Source: Ichthyophthirius multifiliis
Taxonomy: Eukaryota > Ciliophora > Oligohymenophorea > Hymenostomatida
Assembly: GCF_000220395.1 (NCBI RefSeq)
Contig: NW_004086177.1
Location: 1 to 64,000 of the forward strand
Length of the DNA stretch: 64,000 bases
Direction of reading: 5' to 3'
Part shown: piece by piece, positions 26,524 to 43,190 of the stretch
Numbering within the stretch: the first letter of the stretch is position 1
Layout: each line of letters begins with the position of its first letter
Notes under the pieces: model-generated
Databases searched by the model: none
The model's input: the letters and a program-made list of their open reading frames with translations, nothing else
Told to the model about the DNA's origin: nothing
Position numbers and translations under genes: made by a program

Positions 26524-26867
26524 TATTGCTCTTTAGTATAAAATGAGAAACATATATAAAAAATAAAATAAAAAAAGAAAACTTTTAAATATCTTATTAT
26601 GATGATTACATATTTATTTAAAAAATATAAAAAATTCCGAAAGGATCAAACCATTTTGATTAAGATAATGCTATATAGTCATTAGGAATATTTTATTCTA
26701 ATCTATTTGTTTATAAATTTTCTTGATTATTTTATTAGTTTAAATTCATATATATATATATATATATATAATTAAAAGAAATAAAATTCTAAAAAAATAT
26801 ATATGTATTATCAATAAAAAACATAAATATTAATATAAATTTCTTTGAATCATTTATAAAAATATTT
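26524..26867. other. Spacer with (TA)n
   Basis: Between the 3' end of the granule-matrix gene and the start of the unknown gene on the same strand. A TA run lies at about 26750-26770. Nothing else seen. Confidence 0.5.
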
Positions 26868-27968
26868 TCAGAAAGAACTTAATCTCTATCTAATATATTC
26901 AGTGAATTCTCCATTTTATAATATTTCTAAAGCTTCAGAAGCAGCACTAAGTTCAGAGGCTAATTATGCTGATAATTCTTCATTAGCTTTTAATAATTAT
27001 TCATAATTTTCATTAGTATGTTATAAATCGGCTTATGATCCAGCTAAATCACTTTCTCTTTATGCTTTGAATTTTTCTTACTCATCAATTGAATAATTAG
27101 TAGCATCAAGACTTAATTTATCAGAATTAAGAACAGTTAAAGTATCAAGATTATTTTATTCTAATCTTTAAACTTCTTCATCGTATTATTTTTATTATAA
27201 TTATTCTTATTATTTTTCATCGGCTTAAGATTTTTTAATGTTTTATTAAATTTGACTCAATTTTTCAATTACATCTCTAACTAATCTAGCATCAGCAAAT
27301 TCGCTTGTTGCTAATTAAACGAGAGCTTTTGCAAGAGTTTCGTGGAGGTGTTTTCCGAGTTTGTTTTAGATTTTTTAAAGGTTTGTTTTGGCAAATTTAA
27401 CTTAAACGAAAGAACTACCAGCTAATTATTCTAATAAGTTTAATGCTTCATCTAATGCTGATAAAGCAGATTCATGTTCTTCTTATCTTTCAAGATAAGC
27501 AGCCCTTTCTTATTCTCTGAGATTCTTTATTTTTTCTAATCTAGCTTTGTTTTCAGCTAAGTGTTATTCACCACTTACAATATCGTCTTATAAGTTCTTT
27601 CTACGAGGATATAAGTTGTTCTAAAGATCTTCTGTAGCAATTGATACATCAGTTATAGCAGAATCAATTTCTCCTTATAATTTACCGACATCGGCGCGAT
27701 ATTAAGAAGTTTTTTCTTAGAAATAATTATCTTATCTTTCTTATTTTTCTTATAAGTCTTCAACTAATTAAACAACAGCTTCTAATAAATCGTTAACAGC
27801 ATTATCTTCAGACATCATATGGAGTTCAGCCAATGTCAATATAATCTTAGACCATGATTTATCTTTTTTTAAAGCTTCAATATTTTTGTGGGCTTATAAT
27901 GGCTTCTTATTGGTTAAAGCAATAGAAGATACTATTAATAATGAAAGAATTATAAATTATGTTTTCAT
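26868..27968 (-). CDS. Trichocyst matrix / granule lattice protein
   Basis: Uninterrupted 366-codon frame, ATG 27966-27968, TGA 26868-26870. It starts with a signal peptide (MKTQFIILSLLIVSSIALT) and a short propeptide-like part, followed by long amphipathic helices rich in Glu, Ala, Leu and Gln. Examples are VVQLVEDLQEKQERQDNYF, QNNLYPRRKNLQDDI, HLAENKARLEKIKNLRE and ALSALDEALNLLEQLAGSSF. This is the build of the TMP (Paramecium) and GRL (Tetrahymena) families. Those proteins are processed in the secretory path, crystallise in the core of regulated secretory granules and expand on exocytosis with calcium. The gene is visibly richer in G+C and Ala/Leu codons than its neighbours, as expected for a highly expressed protein. 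No introns. Cleavage site between pro and mature parts not identified. Confidence 0.85.
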
Positions 27969-28503
27969 ATTTTTTTTTGTAATATTTTTTTTTTTTAGTT
28001 TTATTTTTAATATTTGAGATTTTTTTTTTCCCTTTGGCTTTATTTTGTTTATTTATTTCTTTTCTTTTTTTGGTTTTAAAAACGATTTGCTGTTTTAAGA
28101 ATTTTTTTATTATAAATATTTAAAACGGATAAAAAAAAAAAAAAATATTCAAGTAAAGAATTATGTTTGCATGTTTTAGAATGTGAAAAATAAATATATA
28201 AAAAATATATTTATTAATAAATAAATAAAAATTAAATTTGTTTTAATATAAATAAAATAATACTAATAAAGAATATTTCATAAAATATTTTAAATTAATT
28301 TTTTTTATAATAAATATAATGATTTTATTGTTATTATAAATTATTTTAATAATTATAAATACATTAATGAAATTTATTATATTAATTATATGTTATATAT
28401 TTTTTTTTCCTTTATTATTATTTTATTTAATATTTTTTTTATTTTAAATTTTATATAAACTGTATTTAATATAAATATAATATATTATTAATTTTTACCT
28501 AAA
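27969..28503. other. Divergent promoter region
   Basis: Lies between the granule-matrix start (-) and the MCU start (+). The matrix-gene side, read on the minus strand, is a long A-rich leader with poly-A runs and few C residues just before the ATG. No defined motif named. Confidence 0.55.
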
Positions 28504-29578
28504 ATGAATTTTCTATCAAAAAAATGCATTTTTTTAAAAAACAATATGTAGTTACATCATCCTAAATTTTTTTCATCTTTAAATTATGATATATGTAAGA
28601 AAATTACAAATTTAAATTATTTTTTAAAAATAAAAACTTTAGCTGATATTATAAAATTAAAACGTGTAAATGACAAAAATTTTATTCAAATATAAGGATA
28701 AACAATTTTTTTTATTAAAACCATAATATTTAGTAGTTTAAATCAGATTTAAATCAAAAAGGAATTAACTCTAAAACAATAAACTTTAATAATTTAAACT
28801 AAAATAAATATTCAGAAATTACTCCTTTATAGTTAATTACCTAATCTAGTTTTTTTTTAATATAGAAGGACAAAGATATGTTGTTATTAATACATAAGGC
28901 GAAAATAATTTAAAAATAGGTATCGAAAATGATTATGAAAGCAATTTAAATTAAAGTGGAGTATTGACTCTTATTGATTAAACTGGTAATAACTTTTAAT
29001 AGTAAAAGATTAATACTTAGTTTATTCAATAGTTTATCTCTCTTTTGTAATAGTATAAAGATTAATAAATTGATAAATAATATATACTTTTATCTATGTA
29101 GAATATTCTAAATTAAATATCTATTGAAAACTAAAAAAAAGAATCATAATTACATAACTTTATAGATATTGCGTCTCAAAAGGTAAATGAGTTATAATAA
29201 TAGTAAGAAGATTTATAAAATACATATATTTATAGAAAGCAAAATGTTTTTATTAAGAGATTTTTTAAATTAGTTTTTCTTTAAATTTTCTTTCTTTAAT
29301 ATTTTACTTATATTTAATTTAGTTGGGATATAGTTGAACCACTTACTTGTCTATGCGGTATTTTTGATATTATAGTTTCTTATTCTTATTGGCTCATTAC
29401 AAATAAAAATTATAATTATGTGAGTTTATGGCAAAGGAAGGCATAAAATGTTGCTAATAGTAAATATATTTAAAACTAAATAAATTACTAAGATTTAAAA
29501 GATAAATTAGAAATAATATAATATTTGTAAAAAATTTTAAATTTAAATAGCACCTCAATAGAAAAAACAATAAAATGA
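28504..29578 (+). CDS. MCU: Mitochondrial calcium uniporter pore subunit
   Basis: ATG 28504-28506, TGA 29576-29578. Introns 28666-28733 (68 nt) and 28849-28865 (17 nt) leave 329 codons. The N-terminus (MNFLSKKCIFLKNNMQLHH) is basic, free of acidic residues and suits a mitochondrial presequence. After a globular N-domain (GQRYVVINTQGENNLKIG) and a coiled coil comes the hallmark. A first membrane helix (FFKLVFLQIFFLQYFTYIQF) is followed by WDIVEPLT, the W-D-x-x-E-P selectivity filter, then a second helix (CGIFDIIVSYSYWLIT) and a C-terminal coiled coil. The Asp and Glu of the filter form the calcium-selective ring in the inner membrane. The 17-nt intron is unusually short but is required for frame. 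No MICU or EMRE gene is seen in this window. Confidence 0.9.
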
Positions 29579-29959
29579 AAAAAAAGTGACTATTAAAAAA
29601 TATATATTAAAAAAAAAACTATTAAAAGAAAAAGAAAAAGAAAAATCATATAAATACTTTTTATAATAACTTTAATAGATTAATCATAAATAAAATAAAT
29701 AAATTATTTTAATAAATATATAGAAAATATTATTTTATTTATTTAATAAAAAAATATAAATATTTATCAAATTTATTATTGAAAATATAATTAAAATATA
29801 AAATCAACAAGATATAAAATAAAAAAATATACAATATATCTATAAAAAATAAATAAAATATTATTCCATAAAATAATTAATAAACTAAAAAAAAAAATTA
29901 TAATTTTAAAATAAAAATCAAATTAAAAAATATAAAAATATTATAATTATATTTTAAAA
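29579..29959. other. AT-rich spacer between two plus-strand genes
   Basis: No gene or structured RNA recognised. Confidence 0.5.
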
Positions 29960-31303
29960 ATGAATGAAGATAACCCATTTTATTTTTCTGATGATGAATA
30001 AAAAGATGATAATATAATTTAAGAACCGAGAGATCAATAAGACAACTAATAAATTAACAATGGTATAAATAAAATTTTTATTAAAATAATTATAAAAATA
30101 ACTAAAAAAAAGAATTTTATTTTTAAGGAGAGTAAAATGATAATTTGGGATAATTTGATAATGAAAATGCTTGTGATAATCAAAATTATTAAAATAGATA
30201 GTAAAGCATAGAAAATATAACAGGTAATAACCAATAAAATGATTATAACTAAAAATAATAATCAAACACATAATTCTAATAATAAATATAAGAAGTCTAA
30301 TAATATCCATAATAATAGATTTGTCATTAATAATTGAATAATGCATAATAAAGTTAATTACCTTAATCACCTTATAATGTAAATGATAATATTTAATAAA
30401 AACATACTTTTTTGGGTTAAGAAAATATTTAAAGTGAAGATAATATTTAATAACTTTAATAAATTAATACTAAATATAATTCCAAAGAATAAGAATTCGA
30501 TTTATCTCATTTATAATTAGTATAAAATAATATAAAAAACTAAGATTTAGTAGAATTATAAATACCAATTAGTTATATAGAAGATTTAACTATAAATGCC
30601 TAAAAATCAAATTAACTATTTGTTCCACCACCCTATCATTATACAAGATTTACTTCTGATATTAAAATATCGCCTCCTAATTTAAAATTGATAACTTAAA
30701 ATAATTAATATTTTAACTTAGGAAAAATAATTGATGTAACATATTTAATTTTTATATTAATAATATGTTATATAAATTATAAATTTAATATATCTAAAAT
30801 TTTATTAAAACTTTTAATTTTAGTTTTAGAAGATTAATGCAAAACACAATGAAATTATTGATTTGTCATAAATATAAGACGTTCTATAAAATTAAAAAAG
30901 TAATAAAACATTTTATAAATACTTTATCAAATTTTTAATTTTTAAAAGCTGTTTATACGAATCTCAAAGATATCAACTCTTCAATCGCTAAAAAAACTTT
31001 AGAAATTCTTTAGAACTCTTCTTATGGTGGTGCTTAATTAAACAATATATTTTTTTAGGATTTATAAAAATTAATAGTGAAATTTAAATAACTTTGCTAA
31101 TTAGCAAAAATACAATAAGTATAATTTTATTATGAATATATTTTTTATATCTAATTTTTTTTTTAAAGGCAAAAATTTAAATATTATAGATATTTAAAAA
31201 TGAAAAATAATAATTTGACTAGTCGTATAATATTTTATTACAAACAATTTAATAGATATATTAGCACAATTAAGAATTAAATATTTAAAATTTAATTGAA
31301 TGA
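29960..31303 (+). CDS. Unknown Gln-rich protein with C-terminal helical domain
   Basis: ATG 29960-29962 (MNEDNPFYFSDDEQKDDN), TGA 31301-31303. Introns lie near 30062-30127, 30738-30822 and 31120-31168, with one more near 30900-30950. The first half is a Gln/Asn-rich disordered segment written mostly with TAA codons, ending in the Pro-rich LFVPPPYHYTRFTSDIKI. The second half is helical: DVLEDQINAKHNEIIDLSQ, AVYTNLKDINSSIAKKTLEI, SYGGAQLNNIFFQDLQKLI, and a coiled C-terminus ending NQELNIQNLIE. No transmembrane segment. No family recognised. A hydrophobic antisense frame across 29954-30370 is a by-product of this codon usage. Confidence 0.6.
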
Positions 31304-31832
31304 TATTTAAATATATAAAAAGGTTATCTAATAAATAATTAATAAATTAAAATAATTTTTTGTTTTTCTTAATCACATTTTTATAGATTTCTTTGTATTA
31401 ATTTATTATATATTAATAAAAAGCTTAGCAATCGTTAATACAGAAAATAATATAACAATAAAAATAATTTCTCAAAATATATTAATAAAAAATATATATC
31501 ATTTTATTAAAAACATAAATAAATATGTAAATATTTTTAAAATAATTTTACTTTTTGATTAAAATTAATAATATAAATATTTTATTGTCAATTTTTTATA
31601 AAAAATTCTTTTTAGTTATTTATATATTTCACTTTTTATTTTAATTTAACCTTTTATATTTCTTTAGCTTATAATCCTAGTGTTTTATTTTTTAGGTTCT
31701 TTAATTAAATTATCTTCATTATTTTAATCTTATACTCTTAATATTTTTTTTTAAATTTTATCTAAAGTAAGTTCTTCTTAATCTTTTTTTCTAAAAAGAT
31801 ATCTTCCCCAAATGTATCAATAAGGAAATTTT
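31304..31832. other. Convergent 3' region with open frame beyond the synthase stop
   Basis: Between the converging Q-rich (+) and pseudouridine synthase (-) genes. On the minus strand, coding-like sequence continues past the synthase TGA to about 31.59 kb in changing frames (for example EELTLDKIQKKILRVQDQNN). This suggests either a C-terminal extension reached by a further intron or a decayed tail. Confidence 0.4.
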
Positions 31833-31957
31833 TCATGTCTTCTTATTTTAATTCAAATTTTTTCTCATGTGTAAATATAACTTTCTCTTAAGATCACTAG
31901 TTATATAAGTTTCAAATATTTATCCAGGTAACATCTTTTAAATAAATATGATATATA

Positions 31958-32014
<57 letters not shown>

Positions 32015-33480
32015 TTTACTTTTCCAGTTTTGTATGGTCCAAAAACTTCTCTTTTAAGTCTACTAACTCTTAAATCAAGTTTTTACATAACTTTTCTTAT
32101 TTCTCTATTTTTACCTGTATAAAGACCAATATCTAACCAAGTATTTGTAGTTTGTCTTCTATCTATTTCAGCATGAAAAGGCCCATATTATACACCATTT
32201 ATAATTACTCCTTATCTTAATTTCATCAATTTTTTTTCATCTACTTTGCCTTATACTCTAACTCTGTATTATCTATATATTTTAGATTCAGGTAATTCTA
32301 AACATTAAGCTATTTCGCCATCATTAGTAAGAAGAATTAAACCTTCAGAATTAAAATCAAGCCTGCCCTAATAATTTTAAAATTTAAATAAGATTTTTAA
32401 TTTACCACTGCTTATATATGATTATCTCTAAGTTGTGTATTATTATAAATATATTAAAATATCGTAGGTCTATTCAAAGGATCTTTTATAATAATTTACA
32501 AAATATAAAATTATAATAATTATTTTAAAATTTTTATTATAATTTTTTATATGAAGGATTTTAATTTTATATAAATATATATATATAACCATTATGTGAA
32601 CATATTAATCCTTTTGGCTTGTAGAATATCCATATTTTTGAATTTTATTTTATAGGAATTTATTTTTCGCCTTGACGAGTAAATATTTTGATTTCATTTT
32701 CTGGAGTAACATCTATATTAGATGTAGCTTTTTTACCATCTACAAAAATTATCCCATTTTAAATCATTTTTTCAGCTTATCTTCTTGAACAAACACCAGA
32801 TCTACTTAAATATTTTGAAAGCCTTTCCTATTCTAAAATAATATAAAATAAATAATATTAATAAGTAAAAAAATGTAAAATTTACAAAGCATTTTTCTTC
32901 TTAATCTTTCGAGCTTTAACTCTTATAATACTTTTTAATTCTTTAATAATTAAATTCTAGTATTTTCATCTAAGCTTTAAATATTTTAAATATCACTATT
33001 TAATATTGAATTATTAGGATTGATACTATTGTTTTCTTAATTGTTTTTTTATTAAGATTAATTATCAATATTATTTGATTTTTGATTTTTTATAAATTTT
33101 TCTTATTTTTATTTTTATTCTTATTTGGATTAATTTTCATTTTAAATATCTTACACAGTCTTATTTTGATTTATTATATTAAATTTATAATCTTTATTTT
33201 AATTTTATTTATTTTATTTTATCTTTTCATTTTAATTATTTTAGTTTTCAAGTTCATTTTAATTGTCGTTTGTATAATCCTTTTAACTTTATTTTTGTAA
33301 TTGATTAATATTTATTTATTCTAAATTTTAACTTTGTATATTTAATTTGGCATTATCTCTAATATTTTCATAATCTATAATTTATTTAAATCTCATATTT
33401 TTTCTTGCAAATTAATAATAACATTTATTTTTTATAATAGGTATACTAAATAAAATTTTACTAAGATTGTTCATATTCAT
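31833..33480 (-). CDS. RNA pseudouridine synthase, RsuA/RluB type, probably organellar
   Basis: ATG 33478-33480, TGA 31833-31835, at least three introns. The N-terminus MNMNNLSKILFSIPIIKNK then FARKNM is basic and hydroxylated, fitting mitochondrial import. A Gln/Asn/Lys-rich linker of about 150 residues follows. Next is an S4-like RNA-binding part (LSKYLSRSGVCSRRQAEKMI, with DGKKATS), then the catalytic domain. It has GQLDFNSEGLILLTNDGEIA, with the catalytic Asp in the family's G-x-L-D-x-x-(S/T)-x-G-L motif, then YRVRVQGKVDEKKL, TGKNREIRKVM, RLKREVFGPYKTGK and LPGQIFE. The enzyme isomerises uridine to pseudouridine in rRNA. The intron after GPYKTGK is almost pure TA. The exact C-terminus is uncertain because coding-like sequence continues downstream of the TGA. 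Confidence 0.85.
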
Positions 33481-34120
33481 TGTTTATGTTATTGTATTTT
33501 AATTTACAAATTTTTTTAAAATATTTATATTTTTAGCTTTATTAATTAGATATAATTTTATTTAATTTACTTTAAGTTTTCAAATTAATTATTTTTTAAC
33601 ATGAAATAGTAATTTTTATAATAAAGTTTAATTAAAAATAATTTTATATATATTTTTTAATTAAATTATATAAAATAATAAACCACAGAATCATAAAGTA
33701 TAATTTTTTTAATTTTTAGTTTTAATTTCAATTATATATTTTTTTTTAAGATATGCTTATAAATATTTTATTTTTATTTTTACTATAAATTTTTAAAAAA
33801 AATCAATACTCACAATCAATAAAAAAAATGCTATTATAAATTTATTTGGCCTATTTTTTTATAGTTATAGTTGATTTTTTTTTTAAAAAAAAATCACATA
33901 AATAATTAATATACTAAACTAAATTAATATTTTCAATAAAATAAAATTATCAAAATACGAAATGTATAAATTTTATTGTATTATTTTTACGATAATCAAT
34001 ATAAGATTTAAATTATGATATTTATAAAAATAATATGATTTAATATTTTCTTATTATTATATTTTGATTTAGTTTAAATTTTTTTATTTTTTTATTTTTT
34101 TTATTTATACTATTCTATGC
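33481..34120. other. AT-rich spacer
   Basis: Upstream of the pseudouridine synthase and downstream of the next minus-strand gene. No feature recognised. Confidence 0.5.
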
Positions 34121-36069
34121 TCAATCTATCTACTTTACTAATATTCTATAAGGAATAACATTATTCTTCACATCTCCAACTATAAAAGCTCTATTAACAT
34201 TTTATAGATTTTCTAAATGAGAATATAGTGCTCTGCATTACCAAATTATTTTATATTTTTTGCTTAAAAATTATACCTCTTGAACATATTAACTGCATTT
34301 AGAAGAATCATCAAAAATGACTTTGGTACTTTCCATTAATTTTTTAAATTCCAATTCATCAAACTATTTTTTCTTGTTTTTCAAAATTAAATCAATAACT
34401 TAATTAATTTGTTAATTGTAATTGCCTTAATAGAATACTGGCCAAGTTTAGACATCAATTTCTTTAGAAAACCAATTTTAAATCGTTGATTCAATTTTTC
34501 CTTTTATATTTATTCCATAACCTTAAAATCCTACTGGGTAATTATAAATAATAGGTTACATTTTTTATTATTAAACATCATAATAAGATCCTCTATAATT
34601 TTGGTTGTTTACGTAATTTTTATTTTGCCAGTTATTATTAAAATTTTTATCAAATAATTAATTTGTTAAAAGTGTATTTGCAAGTAAAGAGTTTAAAGAA
34701 AAGTTAACTTGTATTTTATACTTTTCGAAATTTTAAAGCGAAATAATTTTAAGATCTTCAGGTAAAACAGTTTTATTTCTATCAATTTTAAAAATTACTT
34801 TAATTTTATCATTTTTTTCTTATATTAAATTGAAAACAAATACTTTCTAGTATTTAAATTCTTGCGAAACTAAATCCTTAAAATATGAAATAAAATTTGT
34901 AAACTATTATTGACTCGAAATAATTTTATTATAATAAAAATGCCCTTAACATATGATTTCCATTTCAAAAAATTAAGAATAATGAATAGGTGTAGCCATA
35001 ATTAAATATTATTACATTTATTAGGATAAATTTAAATTTGGATTAGAATTTTAAACATCAGAAATTTGTACTTCAATATTATTTTGATGGAAATAATAGT
35101 AAAGAAGACCTAAAATAAAGTCATCATTTTAAGGAGATTTAATTTCTGATAAAATTTGTTATGTTTACTATTATAATTTAAATATTTCATTTTATGAAAG
35201 TTAATTATAAGTAATTAATAAATATAATTTAAAAAACTCAACTTATTAACAAGTTATACTTAAATCTGGGTTCAGTAATTTTAAAAATTAATTTATTTTA
35301 TTTTATAGATTTTTCTCGTTTTAAATAATTGATAAATCTTACTGTTGCTCATAATTAAAAAGTTAATATTATTATTATGATTACTATAAGTTTTACTATT
35401 ATTTTTTCAATTCTATATCCCATAACTTTTATTTTATATCTTGAATTTCATTTTCATAATATTATTAAAAATTTTATATTTTTTCAAAATTTGATTATTA
35501 TAATCTTTCATTTTCTTAATATATTTAATTGTTTTATTTTTTAACTATCTTTGGATAATTAGTTTATGGAACTGAAATTGCTATTTCTTATTCAGGTATT
35601 ACTCGATTTTCTTATTAATCCAACAATTTTTTATTTTTTTAAATATTATAAATGTTGTTAAACTATCTAAACAATAAGTTACCCAAATTTTAAATAAAAA
35701 TTAAATAAATAATAAAGATAAATATGCTACTTCGATGAAAGAATTTTCTTGGCCATTAATTTTATTTATCATATCATGTTACATTAATATCCATAAAATA
35801 TCTAATAGAAATGTATATTTTAAAAAAGATGTTACATTTTCATAATCAGATATATGATGAAATTATTATTGTTCATCCTTGAATTAAGAAATATAAATCG
35901 AAAGATATAAAGTTAAAGCGCTAGCAACTGTGTTAACATTTATGTTCAAATCAATTATTACAGTAAAAAAAGTAGAAATTAGGAATAAATACGGCGCATT
36001 CTAAAGAAATTATTAAATCGATTTGAATTATTATTAATCAGTTACTTCAATAATAGATTTTTAATTCAT
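34121..36069 (-). CDS. Membrane-anchored Gln-rich coiled-coil protein, family unknown
   Basis: ATG 36067-36069, TGA 34121-34123, one 20-nt intron (35663-35682), 642 codons in frame. Residues about 25-60 (APYLFLISTFFTVIIDL, VASALTLYLSIYIS) and about 90-150 (YTFLLDILWILM, VAYLSLLFIQFLFKIW) give three or four hydrophobic helices. A Gln-rich coiled coil of about 120 residues follows (FEKIQNFQQYYENEIQDIKQ). The C-terminal about 350 residues look globular: ILGLLYYYFHQNNIEVQIS, then QEFKYQKVFVFNLIQEKND, YNYPVGFQGYGINIKGKI and IQNWFSKEIDVQTWP. The end (FEKYKIQVNF, later RAFIVGDVKNNVIPYRILV) is not disordered, so a conserved domain is plausible. I do not recognise it. Confidence 0.7.
35663..35682 (-). 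other. 20-nt intron
   Basis: GTAACT...GATAG on the minus strand. Its removal joins the last membrane helix to the coiled coil in phase 0, and the total length becomes divisible by three. Confidence 0.7.
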
Positions 36070-36292
36070 ATATTTTTTGATTTTATTTTTATTTTTGATA
36101 TATTTTTTTAATTTATTAATTTAAATTTTTTTGTTGATATTAAAATATTTTTTTAATATATAACTATTTTAAATATATACATAATAATAAAATTTATTTA
36201 TATTATTGTAACAATTTTCATTCTAAATATTTGCAATAAAATAAAAAAAAGTAACTTTTTTAATAAAATATATAAAAATTGATAAAAACAAT

Positions 36293-36347
<55 letters not shown>

Positions 36348-36943
36348 ATATATATATTTTAAATAATTGTCTAAATTATTTAATTATGTATATATGTGAA
36401 ACACTATATAAAATAAAGCTTAAAAGAAAAGAAAATAAAATAAAAAATATAATAAAGTTAATATTATTTTTATAAATAAATAAAAAAAAAATATAATTTT
36501 TATTTAGTTTTCCATTTAATTTATTATTTTATTTATTAATAAAGCGATTATTTATTTACTTATTATATTATTTTAATTTATTTTTAAGAATTTATTTTAC
36601 AGAATTTTCTTAAAATATTTTTATAATTTAAAAAACATTAAACTGATTTGTATTCTTAAAATAAAAACTAAACAAATTATTATAATATCCTTAAATATTC
36701 TAAAATAAGCTTTGTATTTTAAAAGAATTTTAAATATAAAATAATTATTGATATATATTTATAAAATTGAAAATATTATATAAGTAAGAGTTTCATATTT
36801 CCAACCAAATAAAATGTTTATAATATTTTTTATTTTAGTTAGAATAATTTTTTATATATTTTAAGTTATAATTATTTTTTCATATATATATTTGTATATT
36901 TTATAGTTAATAATTTGATTAATTCTTTTTTTAATATCTTAAC
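36070..36943. other. Spacer containing a long (TA)n run
   Basis: Between the membrane coiled-coil gene start and the katanin 3' end. It contains an uninterrupted TA run at about 36298-36341 and further A/T tracts. No gene seen. Confidence 0.6.
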
Positions 36944-39093
<2,150 letters not shown>

Positions 39094-39558
39094 TTAAAAA
39101 TATGTTTAATTGTTTTTTATTTTTCTATGTTTATTCTAATTGACAATTTAAAAAAATATTAAGAAAAATTAAATAATATAATTATTTTTATAAAATATTT
39201 TTAATTTTTTAAATTTAGATTTTAAGTAAATAATATGATATTATATATAAATATATATATGTATAATAAAATCATAGTTATAGGATATACTTTCAATAAT
39301 TATTATCAAAATTTTAGCTATAGTGTTTATTAAAAAAGGATATATTTTATTATACATAATTCATTTTATTAAAATTAAGAAATTAAAAAATTAAAAAATA
39401 TATATTTCATTTAATTGTAGACCTTTTTGATACGAATATTAATAAAAATATATTATTTCTTTTGATTTAATATTATATAATTATTATTTAAATAAAAATA
39501 AAAATATAATTTTTAAATATAGTCAAAATAAATTCTAAAATTTAGCGCGAAAAAAAAA
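39094..39558. promoter_or_regulatory. Divergent promoter, katanin (-) / RecQ helicase (+)
   Basis: The only shared upstream region of the two genes. It is AT-rich except for a GCGC core at 39545-39548, close to the RecQ ATG (see separate entry). Confidence 0.6.
39545..39552 (+). promoter_or_regulatory. E2F/DP-like site GCGCGAAA
   Basis: Matches the E2F/DP consensus GCGSSAAA exactly, with flanking TTTA making it nearly palindromic. It lies seven bases before the RecQ ATG at 39559. CG-containing octamers are rare in this AT-dominated window. E2F controls S-phase genes in ciliates too, so a replication helicase is a fitting target. Function is inferred; the position so close to the ATG requires a short 5' UTR or a downstream element. 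Confidence 0.45.

Positions 39559-43190
<3,632 letters not shown>

Noticed and set aside
29954-30370. Hydrophobic minus-strand ORF
   Set aside because: Antisense to the Gln/Asn-rich exon of the plus-strand gene at 29960; same reverse-reading artefact.
33082-33300. Hydrophobic plus-strand ORF
   Set aside because: It is antisense to the Gln/Asn/Lys-rich linker of the pseudouridine synthase. Strings of AAT/TAA codons read backwards as Ile/Leu/Phe.
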